A stretch of 64,000 bases of DNA from Paenibacillus pectinilyticus (GTDB lineage: Bacteria > Bacillota > Bacilli > Paenibacillales > NBRC-103111): positions 922,433 to 986,432 of the forward strand of contig NZ_LYPC01000027.1 in NCBI RefSeq assembly GCF_001700435.1. The letters are read 5' to 3'. Numbering within the stretch: position 1 is the first letter of the stretch; every line of letters starts with the position of its first letter. The notes below the pieces were generated by a model. It ran no database searches. It worked only from the letters and a program-made list of their open reading frames with translations, and had not been told where the DNA came from. Positions 44,564 through 52,887 of this stretch are shown here, piece after piece. The position numbers were made by a program, and so were the translations under genes.

Positions 44564-45685
44564 ATGTGGAAACAAGCGATTGAGGATGCTTTAGAGAAAA
44601 CGAAAGTCAATATTGAGCGTTTTGGGGATCTGTTCCCTCATGTCAGTGAAAACGATATTTATCATTTGAATCCGAATACAGATTGGACAGACGGTTTCTG
44701 GTCAGGTATTCTGTGGCTCAGCTATCAATATAGCGGGGACAAAGTGTTCCAAGAAGCGGCTCAGAAAACGGTGGCAAGTTTTAAGCAAAGACTTGAAAAC
44801 CACGTATCTTTAGATCATCATGATATAGGGTTCTTATATTCGTTGTCGTCCAAGGCACAGTGGATTCTTGAAAAAGATGAAAACGCAAAGCAACTAACAC
44901 TGCAAGCTGCAGATGTGTTGATGAAGCGTTGGAGACCGAAGGGGCAATATATTCAAGCTTGGGGACCAGAAGGCGATGAGCACAATGGTGGACGCATTAT
45001 TATCGATTGTTTGTTAAATCTTCCATTATTGTATTGGGCATACGAGCAAACAGGGGATACTAAATATAAAGAGGTTGCCGTTATTCATGCGGATTTATCG
45101 CGACGCTATTTGGTACGTGGGGATGATTCCTCTTACCATACGTTCTATTTCGATCAAGAAACAGGTGAGCCGTTACATGGCGGCACGCATCAAGGATATC
45201 AAGATGGTTCGACGTGGACACGTGGACAAGCATGGGGAATTTATGGCTTTGCGCTTTCGTATCACTATACGAAAAATCCACTTTACTTAGAAACGGCCAA
45301 ACGCTTAGCACGTTATTTCTTTGATCGGTTACCACAAGATGATGTGGTCTATTGGGATTTCGATGCGCCTGTCAACGCGGAGACGAAACGAGACAGCTCA
45401 GCATCAGCGATTGCATCTGCAGGGGCTTTGGAAATATTGGAGCATTTGGCTGCAGATGATCCAGATCGTGCCTACCTAGAAAATGGTGTTCAACGCTCGA
45501 TGGCAGGATTGGTGAAATCTTATGCGACGATCGGTAAACCGGATGCTCAAGGTTTCTTAGAGCGTGGATCCTATAGTGTTCGCGGCGGTGCGGCGCCGGA
45601 TGATTATGTGATTTGGGGCGACTATTACTACTTAGAAGCACTATTACGTTTAGAGAAAGGGTTCAAGGGATATTGGTATGAATAA
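44564..45685 (+). CDS. Glycoside hydrolase family 88 (unsaturated uronyl hydrolase)
   Basis: 373-residue cytoplasmic (alpha/alpha)6-barrel enzyme that removes the unsaturated uronic acid left at oligosaccharide ends by polysaccharide lyases. The two catalytic-site Asp residues are seen in SLDHHDIGFLYSL (about 85-97) and GRIIIDCLLNLPLL (about 145-158). The C-terminal SSASAIASAGALEIL and RGGAAPDDYVIWGDYYYLEAL are standard for the family. The ATG at 44564 follows GGGGAG; the frame from 44543 starts before that site. It overlaps the DUF2264 gene by eight bases. Confidence 0.92.
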   Translation: MWKQAIEDALEKTKVNIERFGDLFPHVSENDIYHLNPNTDWTDGFWSGILWLSYQYSGDKVFQEAAQKTVASFKQRLENHVSLDHHDIGFLYSLSSKAQWILEKDENAKQLTLQAADVLMKRWRPKGQYIQAWGPEGDEHNGGRIIIDCLLNLPLLYWAYEQTGDTKYKEVAVIHADLSRRYLVRGDDSSYHTFYFDQETGEPLHGGTHQGYQDGSTWTRGQAWGIYGFALSYHYTKNPLYLETAKRLARYFFDRLPQDDVVYWDFDAPVNAETKRDSSASAIASAGALEILEHLAADDPDRAYLENGVQRSMAGLVKSYATIGKPDAQGFLERGSYSVRGGAAPDDYVIWGDYYYLEALLRLEKGFKGYWYE

Positions 45686-46835
45686 CTCGCAAATGGCAAC
45701 TGAAAATGATCGTGCCTACTGGGTGCAGACCATGCTTCGTATAGCAGAGCCTGTGCTCCGAGCACTAGCAGCAAGAAAATTACGTGCGACAATGCCTGTC
45801 GAATGTAAAAAAGAAGAGCAGCGTCAATTCACGCATCTTGAAGCCTTCGCGCGTACGCTTGTAGGGATTGCGCCGTGGCTGGAGCAGCCTGCACAGGACG
45901 CCGAAGAAGAGAAGCTTCGCGTTGCGTACGGTAAGTTAGTCCGTGAGGCGATGGATGCGGCTACAGACCCAGATTCGCCGGATTTCTTGAATTTCGCGGA
46001 AGGAATGCAGCCGATTGTAGATACGGCATTCTTGGCACACGCGATTTTGCGTGCACCAAACACGTTGTGGCATAACCTGGATGCTAAGGTCCAAGTGAAT
46101 CTTGCAACTGCAATGAAAACTTCACGTACCCGCAAACCTGGCTTCAATAACTGGCTTCTCTTCGCGGCGATGACAGAAACAGCGCTCGGTGTGATGGGCG
46201 AGGACTGGGATCATATGCGTGTTGACTTTGCTTTGAAGCAGCATGAACAGTGGTATCTTGGCGATGGGATGTACGGCGACGGCGTTGAATACCATGCTGA
46301 TTATTACAACAGCTTTGTCATTCAGCCGATGTTGGTCGACATCATTGAGCATGTTCAGGAGCATTACGAGGATTGGGGTAAAATGCGCTCCAACATCCTA
46401 AAACGTGCTCAGCGTTACGCAACTGTTCAAGAGCGCTCGATCTCGCCAGAAGGAACGTTCCCGGCGATAGGCCGTTCCCTCGCGTACCGCTTCGGCGCGT
46501 TTCAATCGCTGGCTCAAACGGCTTTGCGACGTGAGCTGCCAACGGGCGTTACGCCAGCGCAGGTACGCGGTGCACTAACGGCCGTAATCCGCAGGTTGAT
46601 TGAAGCTCCCGGCACCTTCGATGAAGGTGGCTGGCTGAGAATTGGGCTCTGTGGGCACCAACCAGAGCTTGGGGAGCCTTATATCTCGACAGGCAGCTTA
46701 TATTTATGTTCAGCTGTCTTTCTTCCACTGGGCTTGGCGGCAGACGATGCGTTCTGGCAAGATGCCGATGCACCGTGGACCACACAGCAGGTGTGGTCAG
46801 GCCAGAAAGTTGCCATCGACTCGGCGCTGTATTAG
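45678..46835 (+). CDS. DUF2264-domain protein
   Basis: 385-residue soluble protein of the DUF2264 family, seen with RAYWVQTMLRIAEPVLRALA at the N-terminus, THLEAFARTLVGIAPWLE, and YGDGVEYHADYYNSFVIQPM in the middle. The helical, aromatic-rich sequence suggests an (alpha/alpha) toroid as in many polysaccharide-active enzymes. Start and stop of the two genes overlap, so it is translated with the GH88 enzyme and probably acts on the same oligosaccharide. The biochemical role of the family is not known to me. Confidence 0.87.
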   Translation: MNNSQMATENDRAYWVQTMLRIAEPVLRALAARKLRATMPVECKKEEQRQFTHLEAFARTLVGIAPWLEQPAQDAEEEKLRVAYGKLVREAMDAATDPDSPDFLNFAEGMQPIVDTAFLAHAILRAPNTLWHNLDAKVQVNLATAMKTSRTRKPGFNNWLLFAAMTETALGVMGEDWDHMRVDFALKQHEQWYLGDGMYGDGVEYHADYYNSFVIQPMLVDIIEHVQEHYEDWGKMRSNILKRAQRYATVQERSISPEGTFPAIGRSLAYRFGAFQSLAQTALRRELPTGVTPAQVRGALTAVIRRLIEAPGTFDEGGWLRIGLCGHQPELGEPYISTGSLYLCSAVFLPLGLAADDAFWQDADAPWTTQQVWSGQKVAIDSALY

Positions 46836-46865
46836 TTGATTATTACTACAATAAATTGATTTAAC

Positions 46866-46904
46866 GGCCTTGGTCCTGAATTTCATTGGACTAAGGCCTT
46901 TTTG
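46866..46904 (+). terminator. Intrinsic terminator after the GH88-DUF2264 operon
   Basis: GGCCTTGGTCC pairs with GGACTAAGGCC (one G-T pair), then five T. Confidence 0.88.
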
Positions 46905-47076
46905 CTTTTGCAGCACCCCAACTTTCGTGTAAACTTAGGGGTAAATAACTCGTTTTCAGCCATTAGGTGCAGTTCCCTCTGATTGAGTAACTATCCACAA
47001 ATACTCTCAACTATAAATTGTGGATAACTATTAAAGGGAACACGAGATCCAAGCAAATAGAGAGAAGTGACTGTCC

Positions 47077-48702
47077 GTGAACCAACACTATCAACTAACC
47101 GTTGAAGAGGTTTTGAAACGCCCCTCCTTTCAACACGCCTATATCGCGGCTGGTAAACTCGGACTTGGTCGGCTGGTACGCTGGGTTCATATTATCGAAG
47201 TGAGCCAGTTTGAACAGCTTTTGCAAGGCGGAGAAATGATCCTAACCACGGGTGCTGCTTTCAAAAATGATACGCAATTGTTCTTAACCTACCTGGACCA
47301 GTTAATTCTTAGACAGGTATCCTGTCTCTGCATCGAGATGGGACATTATTTAAGCTCAGTCCCGCAAACGTGGATGGATGCGGCTGAAGCCCATGATTTG
47401 CCGCTCATTATTTTCCCAGAAGCCGTGAGATTTATTGAGATTACGCAGGATATTCATTCGTATATCATTAATCAGCACCATCAAGTTCTTCAGGATTTGG
47501 AGAAAATATCGCGTGAATTTCACCGCATGACCTTATCTTCGCAAGGTGTCTCGCATGTGCTTGCGCTCTTGCACAGCAGTACCAAAGCACAAGTTATCTA
47601 TGTGCCTGGGGATGCACAGCCCAAATTCATACCTGCCATCGGTAAGAAGGAGTCGGCGCAGTGGCTGTCCGTACTACGACAAGGAACAGTACCTTATGTG
47701 GAAGAGGTGGGGAGTCAAACCGTTATCGTTCAACCCGTGGGAGCTATGGGCAAAACCTGGGCCCACCTCTTACTCGTGCTGGATCGGAAGCCGCTGGAAT
47801 ACGAGTATTTGATTTTGGACTCAGCCTCGCTCTCCATCGCACAGGATTTGCTGCGCAAACGATATATGGAAGAGCGCAAATTGTATTCGCAGACGCTCTG
47901 GGTTGATGATCTGCTTCATATGCGCATTCATGATGAAGAGCAGATAAAAGTGCTGATTGGAGCTGAATTTAAGCGGCTGAACGCACTCCCGTATCAAGTC
48001 ATCTTGATTGAATTTGAAGAGGAACAAGAGGGGGAACCTTCCACGGAAGAGGAGGGAATTGAGTCGGTAGGCTTGCATCTATCGCTTGCGGTTAGGGCGA
48101 TTTTTGAGGGGCAGCTGTTTCACCCTTTAATTACGTTAAAGCATAACCGACTTGTTGTCGTTGCGTTCGATAAAGCGCCAAAGAAATCGGCGAAGGAGCG
48201 TTTGCAGCACGTGTTCGGGTCCCTTCAGGACATGAAAGCAGACGAGAATATCCGCTTAAAAATCGGCGTTGGACAGCCTAACCAAAGCTTCATGCAAGCC
48301 CATCGCAGCTATCAAGAAGCGCTTCAAGCGCTGTCATTGACGGCTACACTGCCTCACAAGAAAGTCATGTTCTATGATGAGTTGGGTGTGTTTGAGCTCC
48401 TTTTTCATATTTCGGATAAAAAGATTCTGCAATCGTTCATTCGAACGTATCTGGGTCCCATTATTGACCACGATGAGTCCAAAGGAAGCGAGCTCCTGCG
48501 TACACTCAAAGTATTCCTCGATCATGACGGTTCGAAGCAAATGGCTGCAGGGCAGCTTTTTATCGTGCGGCAATCCCTTTACTATCGTTTGGATAAAATT
48601 GAAGAGCTGCTAGGTGCTGATTATATGCAACCGGAGAAGCGATTGGCGTTGCAAGTCGGAATTCGGGCTTACCAATTGTTGTATCCGGAGAAGAAATTGT
48701 GA
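47077..48702 (+). CDS. PucR-family transcriptional regulator, candidate activator of alanine dehydrogenase
   Basis: 541 residues. The N-terminal PucR ligand domain (about 5-130) has VEEVLKRPSFQHAYIAAG and GGEMILTTGAAF. The middle GGDEF-like region follows, and the C-terminal PucR helix-turn-helix (about 470-535) has LLRTLKVFLDHDGSKQMAAG and FIVRQSLYYRLDKIEELLG. GTG start. It lies 124 bp upstream of ald on the same strand; in Bacillus subtilis the PucR-type AdeR activates the neighbouring ald, so the same role is inferred here. Confidence 0.88.
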   Translation: MNQHYQLTVEEVLKRPSFQHAYIAAGKLGLGRLVRWVHIIEVSQFEQLLQGGEMILTTGAAFKNDTQLFLTYLDQLILRQVSCLCIEMGHYLSSVPQTWMDAAEAHDLPLIIFPEAVRFIEITQDIHSYIINQHHQVLQDLEKISREFHRMTLSSQGVSHVLALLHSSTKAQVIYVPGDAQPKFIPAIGKKESAQWLSVLRQGTVPYVEEVGSQTVIVQPVGAMGKTWAHLLLVLDRKPLEYEYLILDSASLSIAQDLLRKRYMEERKLYSQTLWVDDLLHMRIHDEEQIKVLIGAEFKRLNALPYQVILIEFEEEQEGEPSTEEEGIESVGLHLSLAVRAIFEGQLFHPLITLKHNRLVVVAFDKAPKKSAKERLQHVFGSLQDMKADENIRLKIGVGQPNQSFMQAHRSYQEALQALSLTATLPHKKVMFYDELGVFELLFHISDKKILQSFIRTYLGPIIDHDESKGSELLRTLKVFLDHDGSKQMAAGQLFIVRQSLYYRLDKIEELLGADYMQPEKRLALQVGIRAYQLLYPEKKL

Positions 48703-48723
48703 GAAGAATTGGGGTCATTTTTT

Positions 48724-48765
48724 GACAAAATGTCTAATGGAACGCGCATGAATCTCTCTTATACT
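48724..48765 (+). promoter_or_regulatory. Candidate activator-dependent promoter of ald
   Basis: A good -10 TATACT (48760-48765) has no fitting -35 at 17 bases. Instead the dyad GACAAAATGTC (48724-48734) is centred about 43 bases before the predicted start, a usual place for an activator bound next to polymerase. The PucR-type protein encoded upstream is the candidate. Confidence 0.45.
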
Positions 48766-48826
48766 TGGAGTCAAGTAGAGAGTGATCTTGTAAGGATGGG
48801 GTCCTCCAGAGAGAGGTTGATGCCGC

Positions 48827-49942
48827 ATGATTATTGGGGTTCCGAAGGAAATTAAAAATAATGAGTTTCGCGTAGGCATGACACCGAGCTCAGTGCTTTC
48901 ATACAAAAAAGCTGGGCATGACGTGCGAATTGAAACATTAGCAGGCTATAGCATTGGGTTTAGGGATGAGGACTATGAGGCCGCAGGTGCGACAATTGTT
49001 GCCACCGCAGCTGAAGTATGGTCCGCTGATATGGTAGTCAAAGTCAAAGAACCACTTCCAGAGGAATATGGTTATTTTCATGAAGGCTTGATTTTGTACA
49101 CGTATTTACACCTTGCACCAGAGGCTGAATTGACACATGCTTTGGTCAGTCAAAAGGTAACCGCCATCGCTTATGAAACGATTCAACTCGACAATGGAAG
49201 ACTTCCGTTATTAACGCCGATGAGTGAAGTGGCGGGCCGCATGTCTGTCCAGATCGGTGCGCATTTCTTGGAGAAAGCTCATGGGGGCAAAGGTATCCTT
49301 CTTGGCGGCGTGCCTGGCGTTGAGCCAGGTAAAGTTGCTGTAATCGGCGGCGGCATCGTCGGGGCCAACGCAGCGAAAATGGCCGTTGGCCTCGGTGCGG
49401 ACGTGACCATCGTTGACTTGAACGCAGATCGACTTCGTCAACTGGATGATCAATTTCAGGGACGTGTGAAAACGATCATGTCCACCCCTTATAACATCGC
49501 GGAAGTTGTGCGTAACGCGGATTTGGTTATCGGCGCTGTGCTCATCCCTGGTGCACGTGCACCTCGTCTCGTGACGGAGGACATGGTGATGACGATGAGT
49601 CCAGGCAGTGTGATCATTGACGTTGCCATTGATCAAGGCGGATCCATCGAGACGATCGACCGCATCACAACGCATGATCAGCCGACCTACGTGAAACATG
49701 GCGTTATCCACTATGCAGTGGCTAATATGCCGGGCGCAGTGGCACGCACTTCCACATTGGCGTTGACGAATGTAACAACTACCTACGGTCTTCAAATTGC
49801 AAGTAAAGGCTTCGCTCGCGCAGCCCTTGAGAACAAAGCCATTGCCAAAGGCATCAATGTGGCTGCAGGTCATGTGACCTATCAAGCAGTTGCCGAAGCA
49901 AATGGATATACGCATACGGATATTTATTCATTGATCCAATAG
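48827..49942 (+). CDS. ald: Alanine dehydrogenase
   Basis: 371-residue NAD-dependent enzyme that interconverts L-alanine and pyruvate plus ammonia, used for alanine catabolism and during sporulation. The N-terminus MIIGVPKEIKNNEFRVGMTP, the catalytic Lys74 (VVKVKEPLP) and His95 (YTYLHLAPEAELT) are intact. The NAD-binding motif VAVIGGGIVGANAAKMAVGLG follows near residue 170. Length and motifs match Bacillus enzymes. It stands alone behind its probable activator gene and ends at a terminator. Confidence 0.96.
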   Translation: MIIGVPKEIKNNEFRVGMTPSSVLSYKKAGHDVRIETLAGYSIGFRDEDYEAAGATIVATAAEVWSADMVVKVKEPLPEEYGYFHEGLILYTYLHLAPEAELTHALVSQKVTAIAYETIQLDNGRLPLLTPMSEVAGRMSVQIGAHFLEKAHGGKGILLGGVPGVEPGKVAVIGGGIVGANAAKMAVGLGADVTIVDLNADRLRQLDDQFQGRVKTIMSTPYNIAEVVRNADLVIGAVLIPGARAPRLVTEDMVMTMSPGSVIIDVAIDQGGSIETIDRITTHDQPTYVKHGVIHYAVANMPGAVARTSTLALTNVTTTYGLQIASKGFARAALENKAIAKGINVAAGHVTYQAVAEANGYTHTDIYSLIQ

Positions 49943-49966
49943 GAGACTGCTAAGATTAGGCTGTTT

Positions 49967-50001
49967 CACAGGTAATATTACCTGTGGGATGGTCTTTTTT
50001 T
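49967..50001 (+). terminator. Intrinsic terminator after ald
   Basis: A perfect 20-bp palindrome, CACAGGTAATATTACCTGTG, is followed after six bases by a run of T. Confidence 0.75.
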
Positions 50002-50040
50002 ATGGGGTTAATGGTGGATGAAGGAAATGGGGGGAGATAG

Positions 50041-50767
50041 AGGGAAAATCCGGCTAACACGAGTAGAATCGGGGCTCGCGGAGGTGAGATAGCCGGGAAA
50101 CCCGATTAACTCGTGTAGAATAGGGGCCAGCGGCAGAGAGATAGCCGGAAAACCCGATTAATTCGAGTAGAATCGGGGCCCGTAGCAGTGAGATAGCCGG
50201 AAAACCCGAATAACTCGAGTAGAATCGAGGCTCGCGGAGGTGAGATAGTCGGGAAACCCGGGTAACTTGTGTAGAATCGGAGCCCGCGGCAGAGAGATAG
50301 TCGGGAAAGCTGATAACACGAGTAGAAACGGGGCAAGCGGCGGTGAGATAGAGGGAAAATCCGGGTAACTTGAGAAGAATCGGGGCCCGCGGCAGAGAGA
50401 TAGTCGGGTAACCCGGGTAACTTGAGTGGAATAGGGTCCCGCAGTGCTGAGATAGCCGGGAAACCCGAATAACTCGAGTAGAATCTAGGCTCGCGGAGGT
50501 GAGATAGCCGGGAAACCCGATTAACTTGAGTAGAATCGGGGCCCGCGGAGGTGAGATAGTCGGGAAACCCGGGTAACTTGAGTAGAATAGTGTCCTGCGG
50601 AGGTGAGATAGCCGGGAAACCCGATTAACTCGAGAAGAATCGGGGCTCGCGGAGGTGAGATAGTCGGGAAACCCGGGTAACTTGAGTAGAATAGTGTCCT
50701 GCGGAGGTGAGATAGCCGGGAAACCCGATTAACTCGAGTAAAACTTGACTCCGCAGCAGTGAGATGG
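50041..50767 (+). repeat. Tandem array, 14 units of 52 bp with a dyad in each
   Basis: Fourteen contiguous units, all 52 bases except the sixth with 51. The common core is TCGGGAAACCCGA or CCGGGAAACCCGA, preceded by GAGATAG and followed by TTAACTCGAGTAGAATC and a GC-rich tail. GAG before and CTC after the core can pair outside the inner stem. Units 11 and 13 appear identical, and units 10, 12 and 14 resemble each other, giving a 104-base higher-order step. The array fills the ald-to-51.2 kb gap. Repetitive minus-strand ORFs here are artefacts. Confidence 0.95.
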
Positions 50768-50775
50768 CGGAACTG

Positions 50776-50889
50776 GGTCTGCGCAAGCGAATAAGCAGAA
50801 AAAATCGACATACAGGATAGACCTGAGGCCTGCGCAAGGGAATAAGTCGAAAAAATCGACATACAAGTGAGAACCAAGGTCTACGCGAA
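50776..50889 (+). repeat. Two further 51-bp units of a variant type
   Basis: Two copies 51 bases apart carry TGCGCAAG, AATAAG and AAAAAATCGACATACA, with the second containing the dyad GTCGAAAAAATCGAC (50846-50860). A third, cut copy begins near 50878. They directly follow the 52-bp array. Between 50890 and the promoter at 50990 I see nothing recognisable. Confidence 0.8.
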
Positions 50890-50989
50890 CCACACATCCT
50901 CTTCTTTTTGAAATTGACGTGCCTTGCAACAATTATTGCAGCTGTAACAGCCACTTATTTATCGCATAACTAGCAGCCGTAACTTCGCA

Positions 50990-51018
50990 TTGACGCTTCA
51001 TTTAATAGCATATAAAAT
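50990..51018 (+). promoter_or_regulatory. Vegetative-type promoter before the 51.2 kb operon
   Basis: TTGACG (50990-50995) and TAAAAT (51013-51018), 17 bases apart, predict a start near 51025. Confidence 0.65.
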
Positions 51019-51026
51019 TGTAAAAG

Positions 51027-51038
51027 TGAAACGTTTCA
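51027..51038 (+). promoter_or_regulatory. LacI-type operator TGAAACGTTTCA
   Basis: A perfect 12-bp palindrome immediately downstream of the predicted transcription start. It shares the AAACGTTT centre and relative position with the operator at 44501. It is two bases shorter than a classic CcpA cre site, so a pathway-specific LacI-family repressor is more likely. Confidence 0.68.
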
Positions 51039-51216
51039 ACTAATGTCCTCTAGCATACACGGTATGTCTTTTTATCATTACAAGTAATGACCCTTATTAT
51101 TTCGACTTAAACTATTCACTTTACCATTTTATTCATCCCGCTTATCCATCCTATCCACCCGCTTTCCAAGCACGACAATAACGCTAGATCAAGCTTTCCA
51201 ATAGGAGATGACAATT

Positions 51217-52863
51217 TTGACTTCCATTCAACAACGACAAGATGAGATCATAACACGAATTGCCACAGCGGCTTATGCGCAACCCATTATGAGTAATGGC
51301 TTTCTGTTTGAAGGCGATGTTCGTGATAATTTCTACTATGCATCGTATTTATTCGCCGCTTCTGTTGATTCAGCCATCACTTTTGAAGGCGACCGCACAG
51401 CTGCAAAAGATAAAGCAGAGCGCATTTTCCATCATTTGCTGGAGATTCAGGACCAGAACCCAGCGAGTGAGACCTATGGTCACTGGCCGCTTAATTTAAG
51501 ACCAACGCCGCAAGAGGCGTCTAAGAATACACTCCCTGTTGAGCTAATGGGGAGCTTGATGGTGTACTTTGCTCAGCGATATCAGGAGCAGTTAAGTGAT
51601 GCCCTTCGCGAGGCATTCGAGACGAGCATTCGCCATATTTACAACAGCAACTTTTACAGGAAGCCAGTCACCTATTTTGGTCATCATGAAGCCAAATATA
51701 CCGCAGCCAAGCTAATTTTCGGGCAACGATACGGGGACGAGGCTTTGGTTGCTGATGGGTACGAAAGCCTGCGTCTTACACTCGCTCGGATCAAGGAGCA
51801 TGGGATGACGGAATACGGCGGATTGCCGTGGTTCTGGCATTGGGTACAGGCTTTTACCTGCGCGTGGCAGCTTATTGAAGATGGAGAAATCCGTCACGAG
51901 CTATCCCGCATGTTGGATTATCTGTGGAACGAACGGGCAACGTTCTATCTGGGAGGTGCATGGGTAGGCCCGCATGCCCGCATTTGGCCACATGATATGC
52001 CTAAGGATACCAACGTGCTGCATGACTATGTACAATTCGGAGACTTCCAGTTGCCGGATCACATGCCTAGAACGGAATATGCCGGCTTTCTTGTGTATGA
52101 AGCACCGCTTGCAAGTAGACAAAAGGCGTTACACCGTGCAGAGCCGGTCGAAATCAAACGGCAGATTCCGAAACAAATTGGAACAGCTGTGCATGAGAAA
52201 GACTTTCTACATAGCTATGTCTACCTCACGGAAAGCTTCGCAATGGGTGGCATGTGGGAGCGAATCCGAGAGTTTGATAATGAACAACATCGCTGGGATG
52301 TTGCATTCCCGTTAGATACGACCCAAGAGGGCGTGAATCATGCTTATTTTTTTCATCCGGATGTAGAGCAGCCAGAAGGAGATTTACGTCATCAAAGCGA
52401 ATACACAGAAGTGCTTTTTCATGAGAATGTGATTATGGCTTCCTATGCGATTCCGGATGATCAACCTGCCTACATCAAGGGATGTTTACCTCTAGGCGAG
52501 TGGGTAGAAGAGCCTCATGGATTGTTTGGACGAGTTGGCGAAGTATACATGGCAGTCTACATACAACAGGCGTATGACAGAGAGGTGCTGGACGACCGTA
52601 TTTTTGTCACTAGCCGAGGCAGAGCGAATGCCGTTGTCGTTGAGTGCGTCGATCAAGTTATGGCAGCCTCATATGGCATCAGCGACGTTCACCATTTTGC
52701 AGACCGAATGAAGAGCAAGCAACCCCAATATGTACCAAACAACGAAATTTCCTATACATCCTTGAGTCAGCAAACGTTGTTGCTAGCAAGTGGCCCTAAT
52801 CAAGAAATTAGTAGACTTATCAATGAGATTCCGATTGATTGGTCTTCGTATACGGTCGCTTAA
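51217..52863 (+). CDS. Unknown polysaccharide-locus protein, helical and aromatic-rich
   Basis: About 548 residues. I do not recognise a named family with confidence. The first 290 residues look like an (alpha/alpha) toroid (GFLFEGDVRDNFYYASYLF, ETYGHWPLNLRP, YFGHHEAKYTAAKL, YGGLPWFWHWVQAFTCAW) and the rest like a beta-sandwich. This is the layout of toroid-type lyases and related enzymes. There is no signal peptide. The ATG at 51208 abuts the AGGAG site, so the TTG at 51217, nine bases after it, is preferred. It lies 24 bp upstream of the CE7 esterase gene, and a LacI-type operator controls the unit. Confidence 0.72.
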   Translation: MTSIQQRQDEIITRIATAAYAQPIMSNGFLFEGDVRDNFYYASYLFAASVDSAITFEGDRTAAKDKAERIFHHLLEIQDQNPASETYGHWPLNLRPTPQEASKNTLPVELMGSLMVYFAQRYQEQLSDALREAFETSIRHIYNSNFYRKPVTYFGHHEAKYTAAKLIFGQRYGDEALVADGYESLRLTLARIKEHGMTEYGGLPWFWHWVQAFTCAWQLIEDGEIRHELSRMLDYLWNERATFYLGGAWVGPHARIWPHDMPKDTNVLHDYVQFGDFQLPDHMPRTEYAGFLVYEAPLASRQKALHRAEPVEIKRQIPKQIGTAVHEKDFLHSYVYLTESFAMGGMWERIREFDNEQHRWDVAFPLDTTQEGVNHAYFFHPDVEQPEGDLRHQSEYTEVLFHENVIMASYAIPDDQPAYIKGCLPLGEWVEEPHGLFGRVGEVYMAVYIQQAYDREVLDDRIFVTSRGRANAVVVECVDQVMAASYGISDVHHFADRMKSKQPQYVPNNEISYTSLSQQTLLLASGPNQEISRLINEIPIDWSSYTVA

Positions 52864-52887
52864 CACTTTAGAAAAGAGGATGCACCT

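Noticed and set aside
50041..50767. CRISPR array
   Set aside because: Units are contiguous and similar over their whole length with no unique spacers, and no cas gene is in the window. The same applies to the 6.1 and 15.7 kb arrays.
50106..50954. Repetitive minus-strand ORFs over the 52-bp array
   Set aside because: Translation of non-coding repeats. There is no ribosome site, and the frames drift with the 52-base period.
51027..51038. CcpA cre site
   Set aside because: The dyad lacks one base on each side of the central CG relative to the cre consensus, so catabolite repression is not the first choice.
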